This document shows, piece after piece, positions 50,378-64,000 of a stretch of DNA of 64,000 nt. This DNA comes from Rhabdophis nuchalis (lineage: Eukaryota; Chordata; Lepidosauria; Squamata; Natricidae). The translations under genes and the position numbers were made by a program. The notes below the pieces were generated by a model. The model did no database searches and was not told the DNA's origin. It saw only the letters and a list, made by a program, of their open reading frames with translations. The DNA is taken from positions 139,670,962 through 139,734,961 of the forward strand of contig CM077644.1 in assembly GCA_039707465.1 (NCBI GenBank), written 5' to 3'. How positions within the stretch are numbered: the stretch's first letter is position 1; the number at the start of each line of letters is the position of its first letter.

Positions 50378-50817
50378 GGAATCATAGAATCCTAGGGTGC
50401 AAAGGACTTTTAGTTCAACTTCTTGCCCAAGAAATGGCTCCTCATACCACCTCAGACAAATGATTGCCCAATATTTTCTTGAAAATCTCCATAATGGAGC
50501 ACACCCAATGCTGGGAAACAAACTGTTTCATTGTTTAATGCTTCTCACTGTCAGGAAATTCCTCCTTTCTTCCACGGTTGGATCTCACTCTGATGAGCTT
50601 CCACTTCATGCCCTTCCCTCAGCTGCTATGGAGAATCAACACCCTCTTCTCTGTGGCCTCCCTGCAAGTATTGGGAGACTCCTCTCATATCTCCCCTCCT
50701 TCTTTTCTTCAAGGGGCCCTAGAACCCAAACTGCTTCTCAGCTGGCCTTCTTGGACAATTTCCTCTTCCTTTCCTTTTTGTGCCAGCACAGACTGGCATT
50801 CTTGCTCACCGGTTAGT
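50378..50817 (-). mobile_element. CR1 LINE 3' fragment, module copy 2
   Basis: Counterpart of 20521-20960, with the same 3' signature and a few substitutions. Confidence 0.65.
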
Positions 50818-51173
50818 GGGTCGCAATCATGTCTGCTTAGAGGAAAACATATTTTGTTTTTGCTAATATACATTTTCAGATTTGTGTTTAAGGGGCCCTG
50901 AACCTCTTACACACAGTATAAAATCTGATATTTCCAATAAAATAACAAGACTCAGCAAAACAAAACAAAACAACAACACAACCCATTCTTCCCAGTTCTG
51001 CTGACAAAACATTAAATCCAGAGACTTTGTCTGGCTCTTGGATGAGGGAATAAATGGGGAACTCATCAAATTTGCAGATGACACCAAGCTGGCAGGAATA
51101 GCCAACACTCCAGAAGATAGGCTTAAGATACAGAAGGATCTTGACAAACTTAAATATTGGGCACTATCTAACA

Positions 51174-51937
51174 CAGCGTTTTTCAACCACTGTGCCGTGG
51201 CACACTAGTGTGCCGTGAGATATTGTCTGGTGTGCCGTGGGAAAAATTCCAATTTCATCCGTAACATGCGGCTTCGGCTCACAAATAGACCAATCATTAG
51301 AACATTAGAAATGTTCACACTCACCAAGCAATGGCAAGGTGTTCACACTACTGCACTGTGTGAGATAATAGTTAAACATTTAAAAACTCTCGAGGAGAAG
51401 TTGTCATTTTATTTCTCTTCAGTCTCCACTGAATGCCTTGACTGGGTTAGGGACCCTTATAGCTCAGCATCAGTTGGTGGAAAGGACATGACTTTACAGG
51501 AGCAGGAGGAACTAACTGAACTGAGACAAAATCGTGGTTTCAAGCTAAGATTTGCTGATCTACCTTTGGACAGTTTTTGGTTGGATACTGCCAAGGAGTT
51601 CCCCGTTCTGGCAAACAAAGCTATTTTGACATTGCTCCCATTTTCCACTACATATCTGTGTGAGATGAGCTTTTCAAGCCTGATTGCTATAAAAACTAAA
51701 GACAGAGAGAGACTGAGAGCTGTTGACGAAGAGCTATGTGTGTGTCTTTCTTCGATTCCTGCCAGAATATCAGCTTTGTGTTCAGCCAAACAGGCCCAGG
51801 TTTCGCACTGAGTAAGTAAACAGAAATATGAACAATTATAAAATACTTTTTAACATTTTCTAATGGTGGTGGTGTGCCTCGTGATTTTTTTTCATGAAAA
51901 AAGTGTGCCTTTGCACAAAAAAGGTTGAAAAACACTG
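51174..51937 (+). mobile_element. 764-bp hAT transposon, module copy 2
   Basis: Counterpart of 21317-22080, with the same terminal repeats and the same flanking ATCTAACA duplication (51166-51173, 51938-51945). It was carried along by the segmental duplication and is not an independent insertion. Confidence 0.95.
51215..51811 (+). pseudogene. hAT transposase C-terminal fragment, module copy 2
   Basis: Same 198-codon frame as at 21358-21954, with an Arg-to-Cys difference in the EELCVCLS block. It has the hATC dimerisation signature only; the catalytic part is missing. Confidence 0.85.
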
Positions 51938-52022
51938 ATCTAACAAAATGAAATTCAATAGTGAAAAGAGTAAGGTTCTACGTTTAGGCAAGAAAAACAA
52001 AACGCACAAGTACAGTATAGGC

Positions 52023-52481
52023 TCATGATGGTGAACCTAGGTTACATGTGCCACAGGTGGCATGTGGAGCTATTTGTCATGGCACGCAAGGCGTTGCCCT
52101 GTCAGCGCTCTGGCCAGCTGAGTTTGGCCTTCTTTTGACCCCATTTTTCACCCTCTGGGCTAAAACCGGCCCTATGAGCAAAATCAGAAGTCTGTTCCCG
52201 AACTTCCAGTTTCCTGTATGGCCGGTTTTTCGCGCTCCAGATGCTTCAGGGAAGGCCCCGAAGCCTCCGGAGGGCCTCTGGGAGGGTGGGTGGCTGTTTT
52301 CACCCTCCCCAGGATCCTATAAAGCCTCTGGAGCCTGGGGAGGGCAAAAAAAGCCTGCCAAAAATGGGAGGGGGGAGCGTTGGTCTTGCACATAGCATTA
52401 TGGGTGTGGCACACCTGTGCATGACTCCCCTGTGCTCCCCCCACTTTTGGCACGTGAGCCACAAAAAGTTCACCATCACTG
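52023..52481. mobile_element. Family X hAT-like element, module copy 2
   Basis: Counterpart of 22166-22624. The right target duplication is now GTATAGGT against GTATAGGC on the left: a substitution after duplication. Confidence 0.75.
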
Positions 52482-52489
52482 GTATAGGT

Positions 52490-52884
52490 CAGTGGTGGGC
52501 AAACTCATTAGTCAACAGAGCCAAATATCAACAATACCACGATTGAAATTTCTTTTGAGAGCCGGAAGGTGTGGCCTGTTTTGTGGGAGTGGCTCAGCGG
52601 TCATGTGACTAGGTGGGCGTGGCCAACTTGGAAAATGTGGTGAAACTCACTTAACGACGGTCTTGGTTAACAACCAAACTTTTAGGCTCAATTGTCATAG
52701 TTCTTTTTTTCTTTCTTTCTTTCTTTCTCTCTCTCTTTCTTTCTTTCTTTCTCTCTTTCTCTCTCTCTCCATTTCTCTCTCTCTCTCTCTCTCTTTTTCT
52801 CTTTCTCTCTCTTTCTTTCTCTCTCTTTCTCTTTCTTTCTCTTTCTTTCTTTCTTTCCCTCTTTCTTTCTCTCTCTCTTTTTCT

Positions 52885-52951
<67 letters not shown>

Positions 52952-53590
52952 CTATCTCTGTCTCACTCCTCTCCTTCGTCCACCCATCTGTCACTCTGTG
53001 TGTGTGTGTGTCTATCTGTCTGTCTCTCACTTAATCAGTCTCTATCTATCTGTCTCTCCCTCCCTCTCTCTGTCTCTCCCTGTCTCTGTGTGTCACTCTC
53101 TCTGATTCTCTCCCTCCCTCTCTCTGTATGTCTGTCTCTCCCTCTTTCCCCCTGTCTGTCTCCGATTCAATTCCTCCCTGTGTCATTCTCTATCTGTGTC
53201 TCTCTCCGTCTCTCTCCCTCCCTCTCTTTCTCTCTGTCTCTGTCTGTCTCTGTCTTTCCCTCCCTCCCCCTCTGTCTCTCTCTGTGTCTGTCAGTCACTC
53301 CCTCTCTCCCCTCTCCTCCCCCCCCCTGGGAAGCAGCGGAAGGACCGGCATACCGGAGGTTACGGATGCCTCCTCCCGCAGCGGGCGAGGGAGCAGGCAG
53401 GGCGAGCACCCAAGGCTACCATCATCTTAAGCATCACCGAGGCTGTCACCCGGCAGGTTGCCCGGCAGGGGCGTTGGGCAGGGAAGCCGGGCGCGTTTCC
53501 TCCGGCTCCCTCCGACAGCCACCACGGCACACGTTCTGGGGCTGCGTGGCTGGGAGAGAGATGATTGACTATTTAACCCTCCGGTGATTG
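52490..53590 (+). mobile_element. Family Y hAT-like element with microsatellite, module copy 2
   Basis: Counterpart of 22633-23700. The internal pyrimidine tract (52702-53330) is expanded, mainly by extra TTTC units near 52889-52951. Confidence 0.6.
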
Positions 53591-54162
53591 ACTATTTAAC
53601 CCTCTGTTGACTTATTCCAGCTTCTTGGATTGCTCTTTTTCTCCTTTCGCCTCATACTTCTCCAGTTAGGTGTATCAGGGATTTTGAATTAGTAACACGG
53701 TGCCTTCAATTATAGCAATACTTTAGGTTAATAGAATGAATTGAGTTATATAACATGTGATTATTGTTTATTAATTGATTAACATCAGCAAAACCAGGGA
53801 TTACTATTTATTTACTGATTTAGTATTTGATAATTAATATTTACCCCCTCATTGATAAAAGAATTAACTAACAATTAATGAAGATTGAATAGTTAACAAT
53901 AATAATCCAATCTAATAATGATTTAGGGCAAGTAGAAAAAAAGACTAAAACCCGAAGGATTTGACACTAGTAGAGGACAAGAAGTTGATTCGCCACAAGA
54001 TTAACTTAGTGGCTCAAGAAGAGATTGCTGAAAAGATTAAGTGGGTAAAGCAAGGATTCTTCAAAAATTCTAATAAACCAGGAAGATGGCTAACTTATAG
54101 AATTAAGTTAAAAGAAAGGAGAAAAATAGGTGGATTGAAAGATAGCAATGGAGGGTGGGTAA

Positions 54163-55317
54163 TTGACAGGGAAGGTAAGAGGAAGATCTTACAGGATTTT
54201 TTCTCGGAACTATATAAGAGAGAAGACGGGGGGGGGACAAGAAATTGAACAGTACATAGGAATGTTGGGCCTCCCCAAATTATCAGAGGAGGTAAGGCAA
54301 ATTTTCAATAAAGAAATCACAGAAAGTGAAGTTTGGGTAGCAATCGAAAAGCAGAAAACCGGGAAAACCCCTGGCACAGATGGGCTACCCACGGAATTTT
54401 ATAAAAAAACCTTAGACATGGTAACAAAATATATGACAGAGGTCTTTAATGGAGTCTTCCTTGACGGCCGAATTCCACCTTCCTGGACAGAGGCTTATAT
54501 TTCCTTGATTCCTAAGGAAGGAACAGACTTATCACTGATTAGAAACTACAGATCTATATCCCTCCTGAATACTGATTATAAGATCTTAACCTCTATTTTG
54601 GCAGGGAGAATGAAAGGGTTCCTGGATCACTACATCCATAGTGATCAAAATGGGTTTCTCCCACACAGACAAATAAGAGATAACTTGAGGATGATTATCA
54701 ATGCCCTGGAATATTATGAGGCCCACTCGGATAAAGAAGCGGCATTTATTTTTATCGATGCCCAAAAGGCGTTTGATAGAGTCAACTGGAAATTTATGTT
54801 TGCCCTGTTGGAAAAGATGGAATTTGGGGATAATTTTATGCATCCGATAAGATCTATTTATAATACACAAACAGCTAGAATCCTAATTAATGGAGAGGAA
54901 ACAGAACGGATTGAGATTAAAAAGGGAACAAGACAAGGATGTCCACTATCTCCAATCCTATTTATATTTACACTGGAGCCTCTTCTCCGGAAAATCAGGA
55001 GAAACCAGGAGATAAATGGACTGAAAATTAGAGTGGAAGAGTATAAAATTCAGGCCTTCGTTGATGATTTAGCCTTTATCTTAGAAGACCCCTTAGAATC
55101 AGGAAATGAATTAATTCAGGTAATAGAGAAATATGGTAGAGTTGCGGGTTTCCTAATTAACAAGGATAAGACAAAGATAATAGTGAAAAATATGGCAATA
55201 AATCAACAAAATGAATTAGAGGAAAAATTGGGCCTTCAAATTGTAAAAAAGATAAAATATTTAGGTATTTGGCTAACTTCTAAATGTACTTCAATCAAGG
55301 TAGACAACCATCAATAA
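54163..55317 (+). pseudogene. L1 reverse transcriptase fragment, module copy 2
   Basis: Identical to the frame at 24269-25423 except for one Ala-to-Glu difference (MTAVFNG against MTEVFNG). Motif C FVDD is retained. Confidence 0.92.
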
Positions 55318-55899
55318 TTACTGACCCAAATGAAATTAGACCTAGAAAAGTGGGGAAATCTACAACTCTCCCTATTAGGTAAGATAGCAATAATTAAAAC
55401 TTACGTTCTCCCAAAATGGATCTATTTATTCCAAACTGCCCCAGTGAGATTAGACAATAGCTTCTTCAAATTATTAGACAAGTATGTGAGGACATTTATT
55501 TTGCAGAAGAAGAAAGCTAGAATTAAGTTGAAAATGCTCCAAGAATTGCCAGCCAGAGGAGGATTTGGGTTGCCAAAATGGGAGTTTTAACACCAGGCAG
55601 CAAACTTGACTTGGGTAAGAGATTGGATACTACTGAGAAGGAAGCGGGTACTCATATTAGAAGGTCACAACCTAAGACAAGGGTGGCATCATTTTATGTG
55701 GAGAGAGGGGGGGGGAAATTGTAGGCACTTTAAGAACCACTATCTCAGGAAAACCCTATTGGAAACTTGGGAAAGAGTGAGGTTTAAGTATTATTCAATG
55801 GTTCCGACCTGGGTTGTTCCACTGGAGGCCGTGACACATTCAACATTATATAATAATAAAATACAACTGACTTACCAGGACCTCCGAGACTCTCTAGGG

Positions 55900-57320
<1,421 letters not shown>

Positions 57321-57481
57321 CTCTAGGGGAATTAAAAACACGGGAAGACATTTCCAAGGCAGGCATAGAGATAGATTAGTTGGCTTATGCTCAAATAAAA
57401 TCCAAAACCAAGGAAAGGAAAGGAAGAAAGGAAAGGAAAGGAAAGGAAAGGAAGAAGGAAAGAAAGAAAGAAAGAAAGAAA

Positions 57482-57571
<90 letters not shown>

Positions 57572-57640
57572 ATTTATTATCACAATTGAGTCCAAAATTT
57601 TGGTTGCTAACCAAGAGCGTTGTTAAATGAGTTTCACCAC

Positions 57641-59627
57641 GACTTCCGGTTCCGCCTTCCAGCGGTGACGGACGAGTCTTGGGGCTTGTCCGCCGCTTTG
57701 CTCTTTTTTCTGCCCCCCCACGGGGGCGAGATGCCCCTTTTTGGGGGTCTCCCATAGGGCTGGCTTGCCTAGGTTGGTTCCCCCCCGCGGCAGCGGGGAA
57801 ACGGCCCTTGTCTTTGGCCTAGGTGAAGAAGGACATGCTGCGGGGGGGTTCCCCCTCGCTAATGGTGGACGGCAACGCATGGTGAATATGGAGAGAGCTG
57901 GACATTCGGGTCGGAAGGCTCTCTGGGACTTTGGCGGCGAGGTGAGGAGTGAGTGGTTTTAAATATATTTTTGCTGTCATCCTGGACTGAAAAGAACTTG
58001 GAGGGGGGTGTTTGTTGTCAAACCCCCCCTCGGATTCAAAGCGGCGCTTGGAAATGGCTCCTCGTTGCGAGGAAGCGGATATCCTAAACCCGGATTGCTT
58101 TGAAGCAAGGGAAAGTGATTTGGGGCTTGTCTTTTTAAAATGTATCTAGGTCCGGCTGGCTGGAAACAATCTTTCTTTTATTACTCTCTCCTGCCGGCTC
58201 TCAGTTTGGGCGGTCGAAGATGGCTTCCCGTTGTTCCTGAATGACTATTTCACTTATGGAAAGTTACCAACATCCCTTTGTGATACGGACTTCCTCTCGC
58301 TATTAATGAAGGTTTTCTTGGACTAATTGATTCCTTCCCGGGAGCGCTTTCTTTGCTACAACTATTGATTGTGAAACGTGTTTTCTCTTTGGGTCTTGAA
58401 CTTTCTTTTTCTTTTTGCAATCCTGATTTGAACTTTCTCTTCTCTCCTGAACTGCTTCACCAGCCCCACCCAAAAAACGCCATTTTAGTGACACTGACTT
58501 TAACAGCTTACCATGGCACAAAAATCAGAACTGGCAAGTTTGGAACAAAGAATGACATCTATGGAGAATGTGTTACAAGCTTTGGTGCAAGAAATTAAGG
58601 CTTTGAGAGAAGATCGTACCAGCTTAAAACAGGATATTCAGGAAACACGGAAACAAGTGCTGCAAAACATACAGAAGACTGAAGAGCTGCAAGGGGGGCT
58701 GGCTGGGGCAAAGGGAGAGCTTAAAAATGTTAATAGTGAGATTGGAGAATTAAATGGGCTTATGTCTAGGATGGATTTTGAAAGGATGTTATATTTTTTA
58801 AGATTTCAGAACATTTCTGAAGAGCCTGGTGAATGTCTTCCTGAACTCATGAGCACAATTTTAGCAGATTATTTAAATAAACCCAAAGATGAGATCAGGG
58901 GGGACATTGATCTAGTCTACAGAATAAATTCTGCATATGCCAGGATAAATGAGGTACCCAGAGAGATACATATTAAATTTGTTAGGAGGTCAACCAGGGA
59001 GGGAATTTTGAAGGCACAGAGAGGTGGTCCGTTAATTTACCAGCAAAAAGTAGTCGCTATCTTGAAGCAGATCCCTAAAAAAATTAGAGAGATGAGAAGG
59101 AAATTTTCCTTCTTATCCAAAAAATTGTATGACCACGGGATTTGGTTCAAGTGGGCGATGCCTGAAGGAATGTTGGTGTTCTGGGAAGGAGGAAGAATAA
59201 GGATTAAAACAATTGCTGAGGCGGAAGCCTTTCTTAAAAAACATTCCTCTGTCCTGGGGGAAGATCCAGGGGGGGCAGGGGGGACCACGGCCCCGCCCGC
59301 TGGGGGCCTGGAGGGAGAGACAGAAGACACAATTGCCAAGAGACTTAGATCAAAAAATAACTTTGCTTTGACTTTTGATTAACTTTGTATAACATCTGTA
59401 TCTGGATTTTTGCAAACGGATGACAGCATGGAATTGAGAATTTAGAAGTATGTACTTGTTTTCACCTCGTAGTATTTATGAAAAATGTTTTTCTTTAATG
59501 ATTTATTATGAAGCCCTGGAAGGGCCAATGACTCCGACGCGAAAGTTCTCAAAATTTCTTTTGTATCCCTTACCTTACCCGATTGAAAAATTGTAAAAAC
59601 CAATAAAACTTTTTCAATATTAAAAAA
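57641..59627 (+). mobile_element. Half-LINE (ORF1-only L1), module copy 2
   Basis: Counterpart of 27699-29685, flanked by the same AAATGAGTTTCACCAC target duplication. Confidence 0.88.
58513..59382 (+). CDS. L1 ORF1 protein, intact, copy 2
   Basis: 289 codons, same domains as the frame at 28571-29440 (coiled coil, RRM-like, C-terminal domain), and I see no amino acid difference. It forms part of the duplicated half-LINE. Confidence 0.92.
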   Translation: MAQKSELASLEQRMTSMENVLQALVQEIKALREDRTSLKQDIQETRKQVLQNIQKTEELQGGLAGAKGELKNVNSEIGELNGLMSRMDFERMLYFLRFQNISEEPGECLPELMSTILADYLNKPKDEIRGDIDLVYRINSAYARINEVPREIHIKFVRRSTREGILKAQRGGPLIYQQKVVAILKQIPKKIREMRRKFSFLSKKLYDHGIWFKWAMPEGMLVFWEGGRIRIKTIAEAEAFLKKHSSVLGEDPGGAGGTTAPPAGGLEGETEDTIAKRLRSKNNFALTFD

Positions 59628-59750
59628 AAATGAGTTTCACCACATTTTAAAAGGTGGCCACTCCCATCCTGTCACATGACTGCCAAGCCACGCTCACAAA
59701 ATAGGCCACACCTACAGAGTAGGTTCTAAAAAATTTGAAAACCACCACTG

Positions 59751-60161
59751 GGTGATAGGGCCATTTTTTGCCCTCCGGAGTCTTCAGGAGGGCGAAAAAG
59801 GGCCCTAAGGCCAAATTGGAAGTCACAGTCCCCGAATTTCTGGGTTACCCGTAGGGCCGTTTTTCACCCTCCGTAGCCTTCAGGGAAGCTCCTGAAGCCT
59901 CCAAAGGGCCTCCGTGGGGACGGGCTTTTGCCCTCCCCAGGCTCCTAAAAAAACCCTGGAGCCTGGGGAGGATGAAAAAAGCATGCCAAAAACAGCGGGG
60001 AGCGCTGGTTGCACACACATGCGTGTGGGTTGGTGGTGGTCGCATGTGCATGCGTGCTGGGGTTGCATGCATAGAATTTTGGATATGAGTGTGCATGTGC
60101 ACAACCCCCCTGCACTCCCCCTGCTTTTGGCACGCCATCCAAAAAAGGTTAACCATCACTG
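59751..60161. mobile_element. Partial family X element, module copy 2
   Basis: Counterpart of 29809-30219. Confidence 0.65.
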
Positions 60162-60275
60162 TCATAGAGTATGTTGAGCAGAGACATCCAGTCATCCAAA
60201 GAGGCTCTAAGGCTAAAAGTAAATCAGATATCAGGCCCTCCTGCTTCTAGCCCCAAACTTGTACATTAGAGTAGT

Positions 60276-60375
60276 ATTTCTTAACCTCAACAATCTTAAG
60301 ATTCATCGACTAGATAGGGAATTCTGAGAGTTGAAGTCCATACATCATAAAGTTGTTGGGTTGAGAAACTCTACC
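60276..60375. mobile_element. Palindromic MITE-like repeat, module copy 2
   Basis: Counterpart of 30334-30433. Confidence 0.55.
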
Positions 60376-61405
60376 AAAACACACCTTTTTACTTAAATCC
60401 AATTCCATCCATGAATAAAATCCACAGATCCATTCGCTGATTGAAAATAGAAATGGAAATTAAAGTGCGAATCATTTATACAATGCAATTTTATCTATTT
60501 TTCTCTATTTATTTTATCCTATTTAATTTTATAATCCTATTGCCTAATGATGCTAATACATTTTTTTCTTTGAAAGGTTAAAACAAATTGTCATAACAAT
60601 TAGCATAGTTGAGGGAACTGCTTAGAATAAACGCAGAGCATTCTGGTTACATTTTAATTTGCTACCTCAGGGTGATTCCTCAATTAGATATAAATAAAAT
60701 ATGTAGTTAATTAAATGGCTACATTTCTGTGTCATTCTTTGCAATCAGGGACTTACAAAGTGTAAAGATAAATATTTGAAAAGCATTGTCTTCTTTTGTG
60801 TACGTGTATTGTTCTATGCCTAGAAAAGGACAACAATTTTGCTGCTTCTTTTGCAGATGGCAAACACGCTTGGGTGCTTGCTTGCTAAGCCGAGCTTACC
60901 CCAAAATCTATTTTTAGTTACTGTCCTTTCATTTTGTATGTTTCTAATTGATCAGTGAATATTGAAAGCAACTCCCTTAAGAGCTGAAACACTGAAAATG
61001 GCCTTGAAGTCATGTGGCAAACAGGAGCAAGGATATTACATAGCATTCTAAGGGGGATCATACAATTGTATTGCTGGACCTCAAAAATAATGTACATAGT
61101 ACAATCCTTCGCTGAGGCTGGAAATGTACCACTATAAAAGTATTTTTTCCAGCAGCTTCCGTCGTATTACCTTTCATTAAAATCTTTTAACAACTTCCAT
61201 GCACTGTTTGAAAAAAAAGGCTGGTTCTCTGGTAACATTGGTTTTGATTCTCTCTTCTGGATGAACTTATCATACAGTAATTCCTTTGTTGATAATAGGT
61301 GTAGGTCAGGAAATCTTTTAAGTACCCTTCTCCAGATCTAACAAATTCTAAGAGAGATTCTTACCACTTCTGGGTCCTTATCTCAACACATTCTAAATTC
61401 TCAGT

Positions 61406-61652
61406 ATGTGTTCAACTTACGAGTAAAATCAAGGGACTGGAGAAAATAAATGGGGATCTACCATATCCCAGTAATGGGCATCTAGTCTTCCAGAAGTTGT
61501 GGAACAATAAATTGTAGCAACCATTGTCAGGCATGAAGAATTGGGATCACATTAAGTTCCAGTTAAGCTGATTTGTTTTTCATGCCTATACACAAGACTA
61601 TTCAACTAATGAACAGAACTGAATTGACGCTAGATAAGAACTAATGGAATCT

Positions 61653-61697
<45 letters not shown>

Positions 61698-64000
61698 ACA
61701 TTTCCATCATTTGTGGGCACATAACAACTCCAGGCTGATTCCTGTGTTGACTTCACCCAGACTCTGCTTTTTCTACAACCATTGACAGAATTCCTAATAA
61801 TGAAGGATGCTGGAAAATGTACTTGAGTAAATCTATAGGGTCACAGATTGCCCTTCCTTGTGTACTGTATATAGTTACATAAAATATTTTAATATTCTAT
61901 ATGCTATATAGAATACATTCTAGATTTTAATATAGAAATATTGTGTGTGTGTCTGTTATTTGAAAGCTATTTTAAGTTGCTACCATAGCATGACCACCTC
62001 TATCTTAGTATACGTAGGATTTCTGAGCTCACGTCTTGTGGATAGAATCAGAAGAGGGATTGTGCCCCCTAGTGCTCCCAGACACTTCAGAAAGAGAAGT
62101 ATAGGTGGGAGATTCATTTCTCCATTCCCCCCCTCAAAGAAAGTTATTTCCACCTATTATAGTACTGTTGTTTTTCCCTTATGTATGGTGGGGTTTGATT
62201 ATCCTTAATGGCAAATTCATTGATCACTGTAACCATTTTTTTCTTACTGACTTTTTCTGTAGTTTGGGGAGTGGCTTTGTCTGTCCAATTGCAGTTTTCC
62301 TTTGCAGAATATGGCAGGATGGTGTGGTGGTAGGATTTAGTGAGCCTTCACTAGGCAACACATCCATTTTTCCTAGTTTTCCTGGTCAGGAAAGGGAAGG
62401 AGTCCAATTTTTGCCTTGGCTGGAAGCTGAGTAGAAATTATGACTCTTGTTGCACTAGCTACAATGGGAGCAAATGAGGCGAAAAATGTACAAGATCCGC
62501 TTTTCTCTTCCATCTTTTCTCTCTCTCTACTAACCTGATATACAGCATACAACTCAGGGTAGATGTCACTTGGGGAAAGGAATTAAAAGCAGAAGCAGGG
62601 AAATTTCCAATTGCTAATAGATTTCCATCAAATCAATATAAGATGTCTTGCTAATACCAAGTGAAAAACAACCTGAAGCATATGCTGAAGGTTTGGGGGG
62701 GGGGGGGGTTTGGAGAGAAGGTATATTTCAAACTTAGAATGATCTTTTCAGAATTAAGCTTGCAGCAATTCATGAAACAATAAATAATTTGGATTCTTTT
62801 TTAGAAAGTTCCAAGTAAAGTTCTGTATTAAAATATTAAGTGAGGTTCTAGCCTTTGATCTGATTTAGAAATAGGATGTGCAGATTCTCAAAAGCCTGCA
62901 ACATTACAGTATCCAGTTTGGCAGTTTAGCACCCACACCCACCTCTCTCCAAGAAAAAAGAAATATCCTGGGAAATATTGAAAAGGCAGAATATTATATT
63001 TCCCTGGATGTGAAAAGGGAAAAATATGTTTTTAAAGACAAAGTAGCTCCCTGCAGCTTCCTGCCCCCCTTCTTTGTCAATGAGCCATTAAAGCCTGGAC
63101 TAGTCCACTCTACATAACAAAGATTGGTTGAGCATAAGCTCCAGGGTGATGGAATTAAGGCATGATAGTATTAGTCCTTTACACATCTCACCACAGAGTA
63201 CCTGAGAAGAAGCAATGCTCAACCAAACTTGGACTCAAAACACAGCCTAGAGAGCTGCCCCTGCATGGCCTCTTGGGAGTCTGACAACCAATCAGAATAC
63301 AAGCTCAAGATCAAAGGTCAGAGAGGGCATAGAGCCAGGAACTTTCAACATCTCGCTCTCTTTTTCTTCTTCACCCAACACCTGGAATCATATGATCACC
63401 TTTTATGTTCAGGAGCTCAACCCACGTGATCCTGTTTACCATTAAACCATCTTTCCAAACAGCCTCCATGTTTCCAGTGTCTTTAGCCCCACTTGGAATT
63501 GAACCCAGAACATAAGAACATAAGAATAGCCTTGCTGGAACAGGCCACAGTCCATCCAGTCCAGCATTCTGTCTCCCACAGTGGCTCCCCATTTGCTTCA
63601 GGGTCTTCCCAAGCAGATGTCTTTATCTGCTTATGATTCCCTGCAAATGGCATTGAGAGATATCCTGCCTATTTCTCCAACCCGGAGGGTGTCCTTAGGC
63701 ATCCATAATGATAGCCATGGATACCCTTGTTCTCCATGAACTTGTCTAATCCTTTCTTAAAGGTGTCGAGGCTGACAGCTGTCACCACTTCTTCTGGCAG
63801 GGAGTTCCATAGACCAGTGATCCTCTGGGTGAAAAAGTACTTCCTCTTATTTGTTTGAGGTCTAGTTATCCAAAGTTTCATGGAGTGCCCCCTAGTTTTA
63901 GTGCTGTGCGATAGGGAAAACAGTTTTTCCTTTTCTACTTTGTCCACACCGTGCATGATTTTATAGACTTCAATCAGGTCACCTCTCAGGCGCCGTCGTT
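61406..64000. repeat. Duplicated module A, copy 3 (continues beyond the window)
   Basis: Nearly identical to 31464 onwards. The differences I see are the GT-run and G-run lengths, a one-base deletion near 62420, and a few substitutions. The window ends inside the shared CR1 insertion. Confidence 0.93.
63511..64000 (-). mobile_element. CR1 LINE insertion, module A copy 3 (cut by the window end)
   Basis: Counterpart of 33571-34328 at the same site, so it predates the split of copies 2 and 3. The 3' tail and the C-terminal ORF2 frame to about residue block IMHGVDKVEKEK are inside the window. Confidence 0.93.

Larger units (their letters stand above)
51022..52014 (+). mobile_element. CR1/L2-type RT fragment interrupted by hAT, module copy 2
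   Basis: Counterpart of 21165-22157. The FADD motif segment lies left of the hAT insertion and the continuing segment right of it. Confidence 0.85.
57418..59750 (-). mobile_element. Family Y element containing the half-LINE, module copy 2
   Basis: Counterpart of 27482-29808, with a (GAAA)n tract about 20 bp longer. Confidence 0.65.

Overview
The window is eukaryotic nuclear DNA, most likely from a squamate reptile (lizard or snake). It holds spliced exons of two recognisable vertebrate genes. It is also packed with CR1-clade LINEs carrying squamate-type 3' tails, L1 pieces, several hAT DNA transposons and MITEs, and long tetranucleotide microsatellites. There are no operons, CRISPR arrays, rRNA genes or convincing tRNAs. 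The species assignment is inference from repeat content.

Layout. A large duplicated module (here called B-A) recurs in direct orientation. Module part A occurs at 1-4803, 31464-36003 and 61406-64000 (running off the end). Module part B occurs at 16425-31463 and 45892-61405. Two unrelated single-copy stretches lie between them. C1 (4804-16424) carries the last three coding exons of MAN1A2 on the + strand, the last-but-two with a 1-base frameshift. C2 (36004-45891) carries the intact terminal coding exon of a 3-beta-hydroxysteroid dehydrogenase (HSD3B1/2 type) on the - strand. B1-A2 and B2-A3 are nearly identical and share a CR1 insertion that A1 lacks, so A1 is the older paralogue. The spacing between B1 and B2 is about 29.9 kb, as expected if HSD3B and its neighbour belong to a recent tandem array.

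The most novel item is a nine-exon gene on the - strand inside each B block (18502-20297 and 48359-50154). All nine exons have GT-AG junctions and one continuous reading frame of 210 codons. The encoded protein has a short basic, cysteine-containing N terminus and a long acidic, serine-rich tail. I do not recognise its family. The two copies differ by four coding substitutions and keep the frame.

The rest of each B block is a nest of transposons: a hAT element with an exact 8-bp target duplication inside a CR1 reverse-transcriptase fragment; a second hAT element with exact 8-bp duplications inside an L1 ORF2 fragment; and an ORF1-only L1 (half-LINE) with an intact 289-codon ORF1 and a 16-bp target duplication, inside a third hAT-like element. 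C2 also holds an L1 3' piece flanked by a direct repeat of about 305 bp, and a decayed endogenous retrovirus end (env remnant plus LTR) split by a CR1 insertion.
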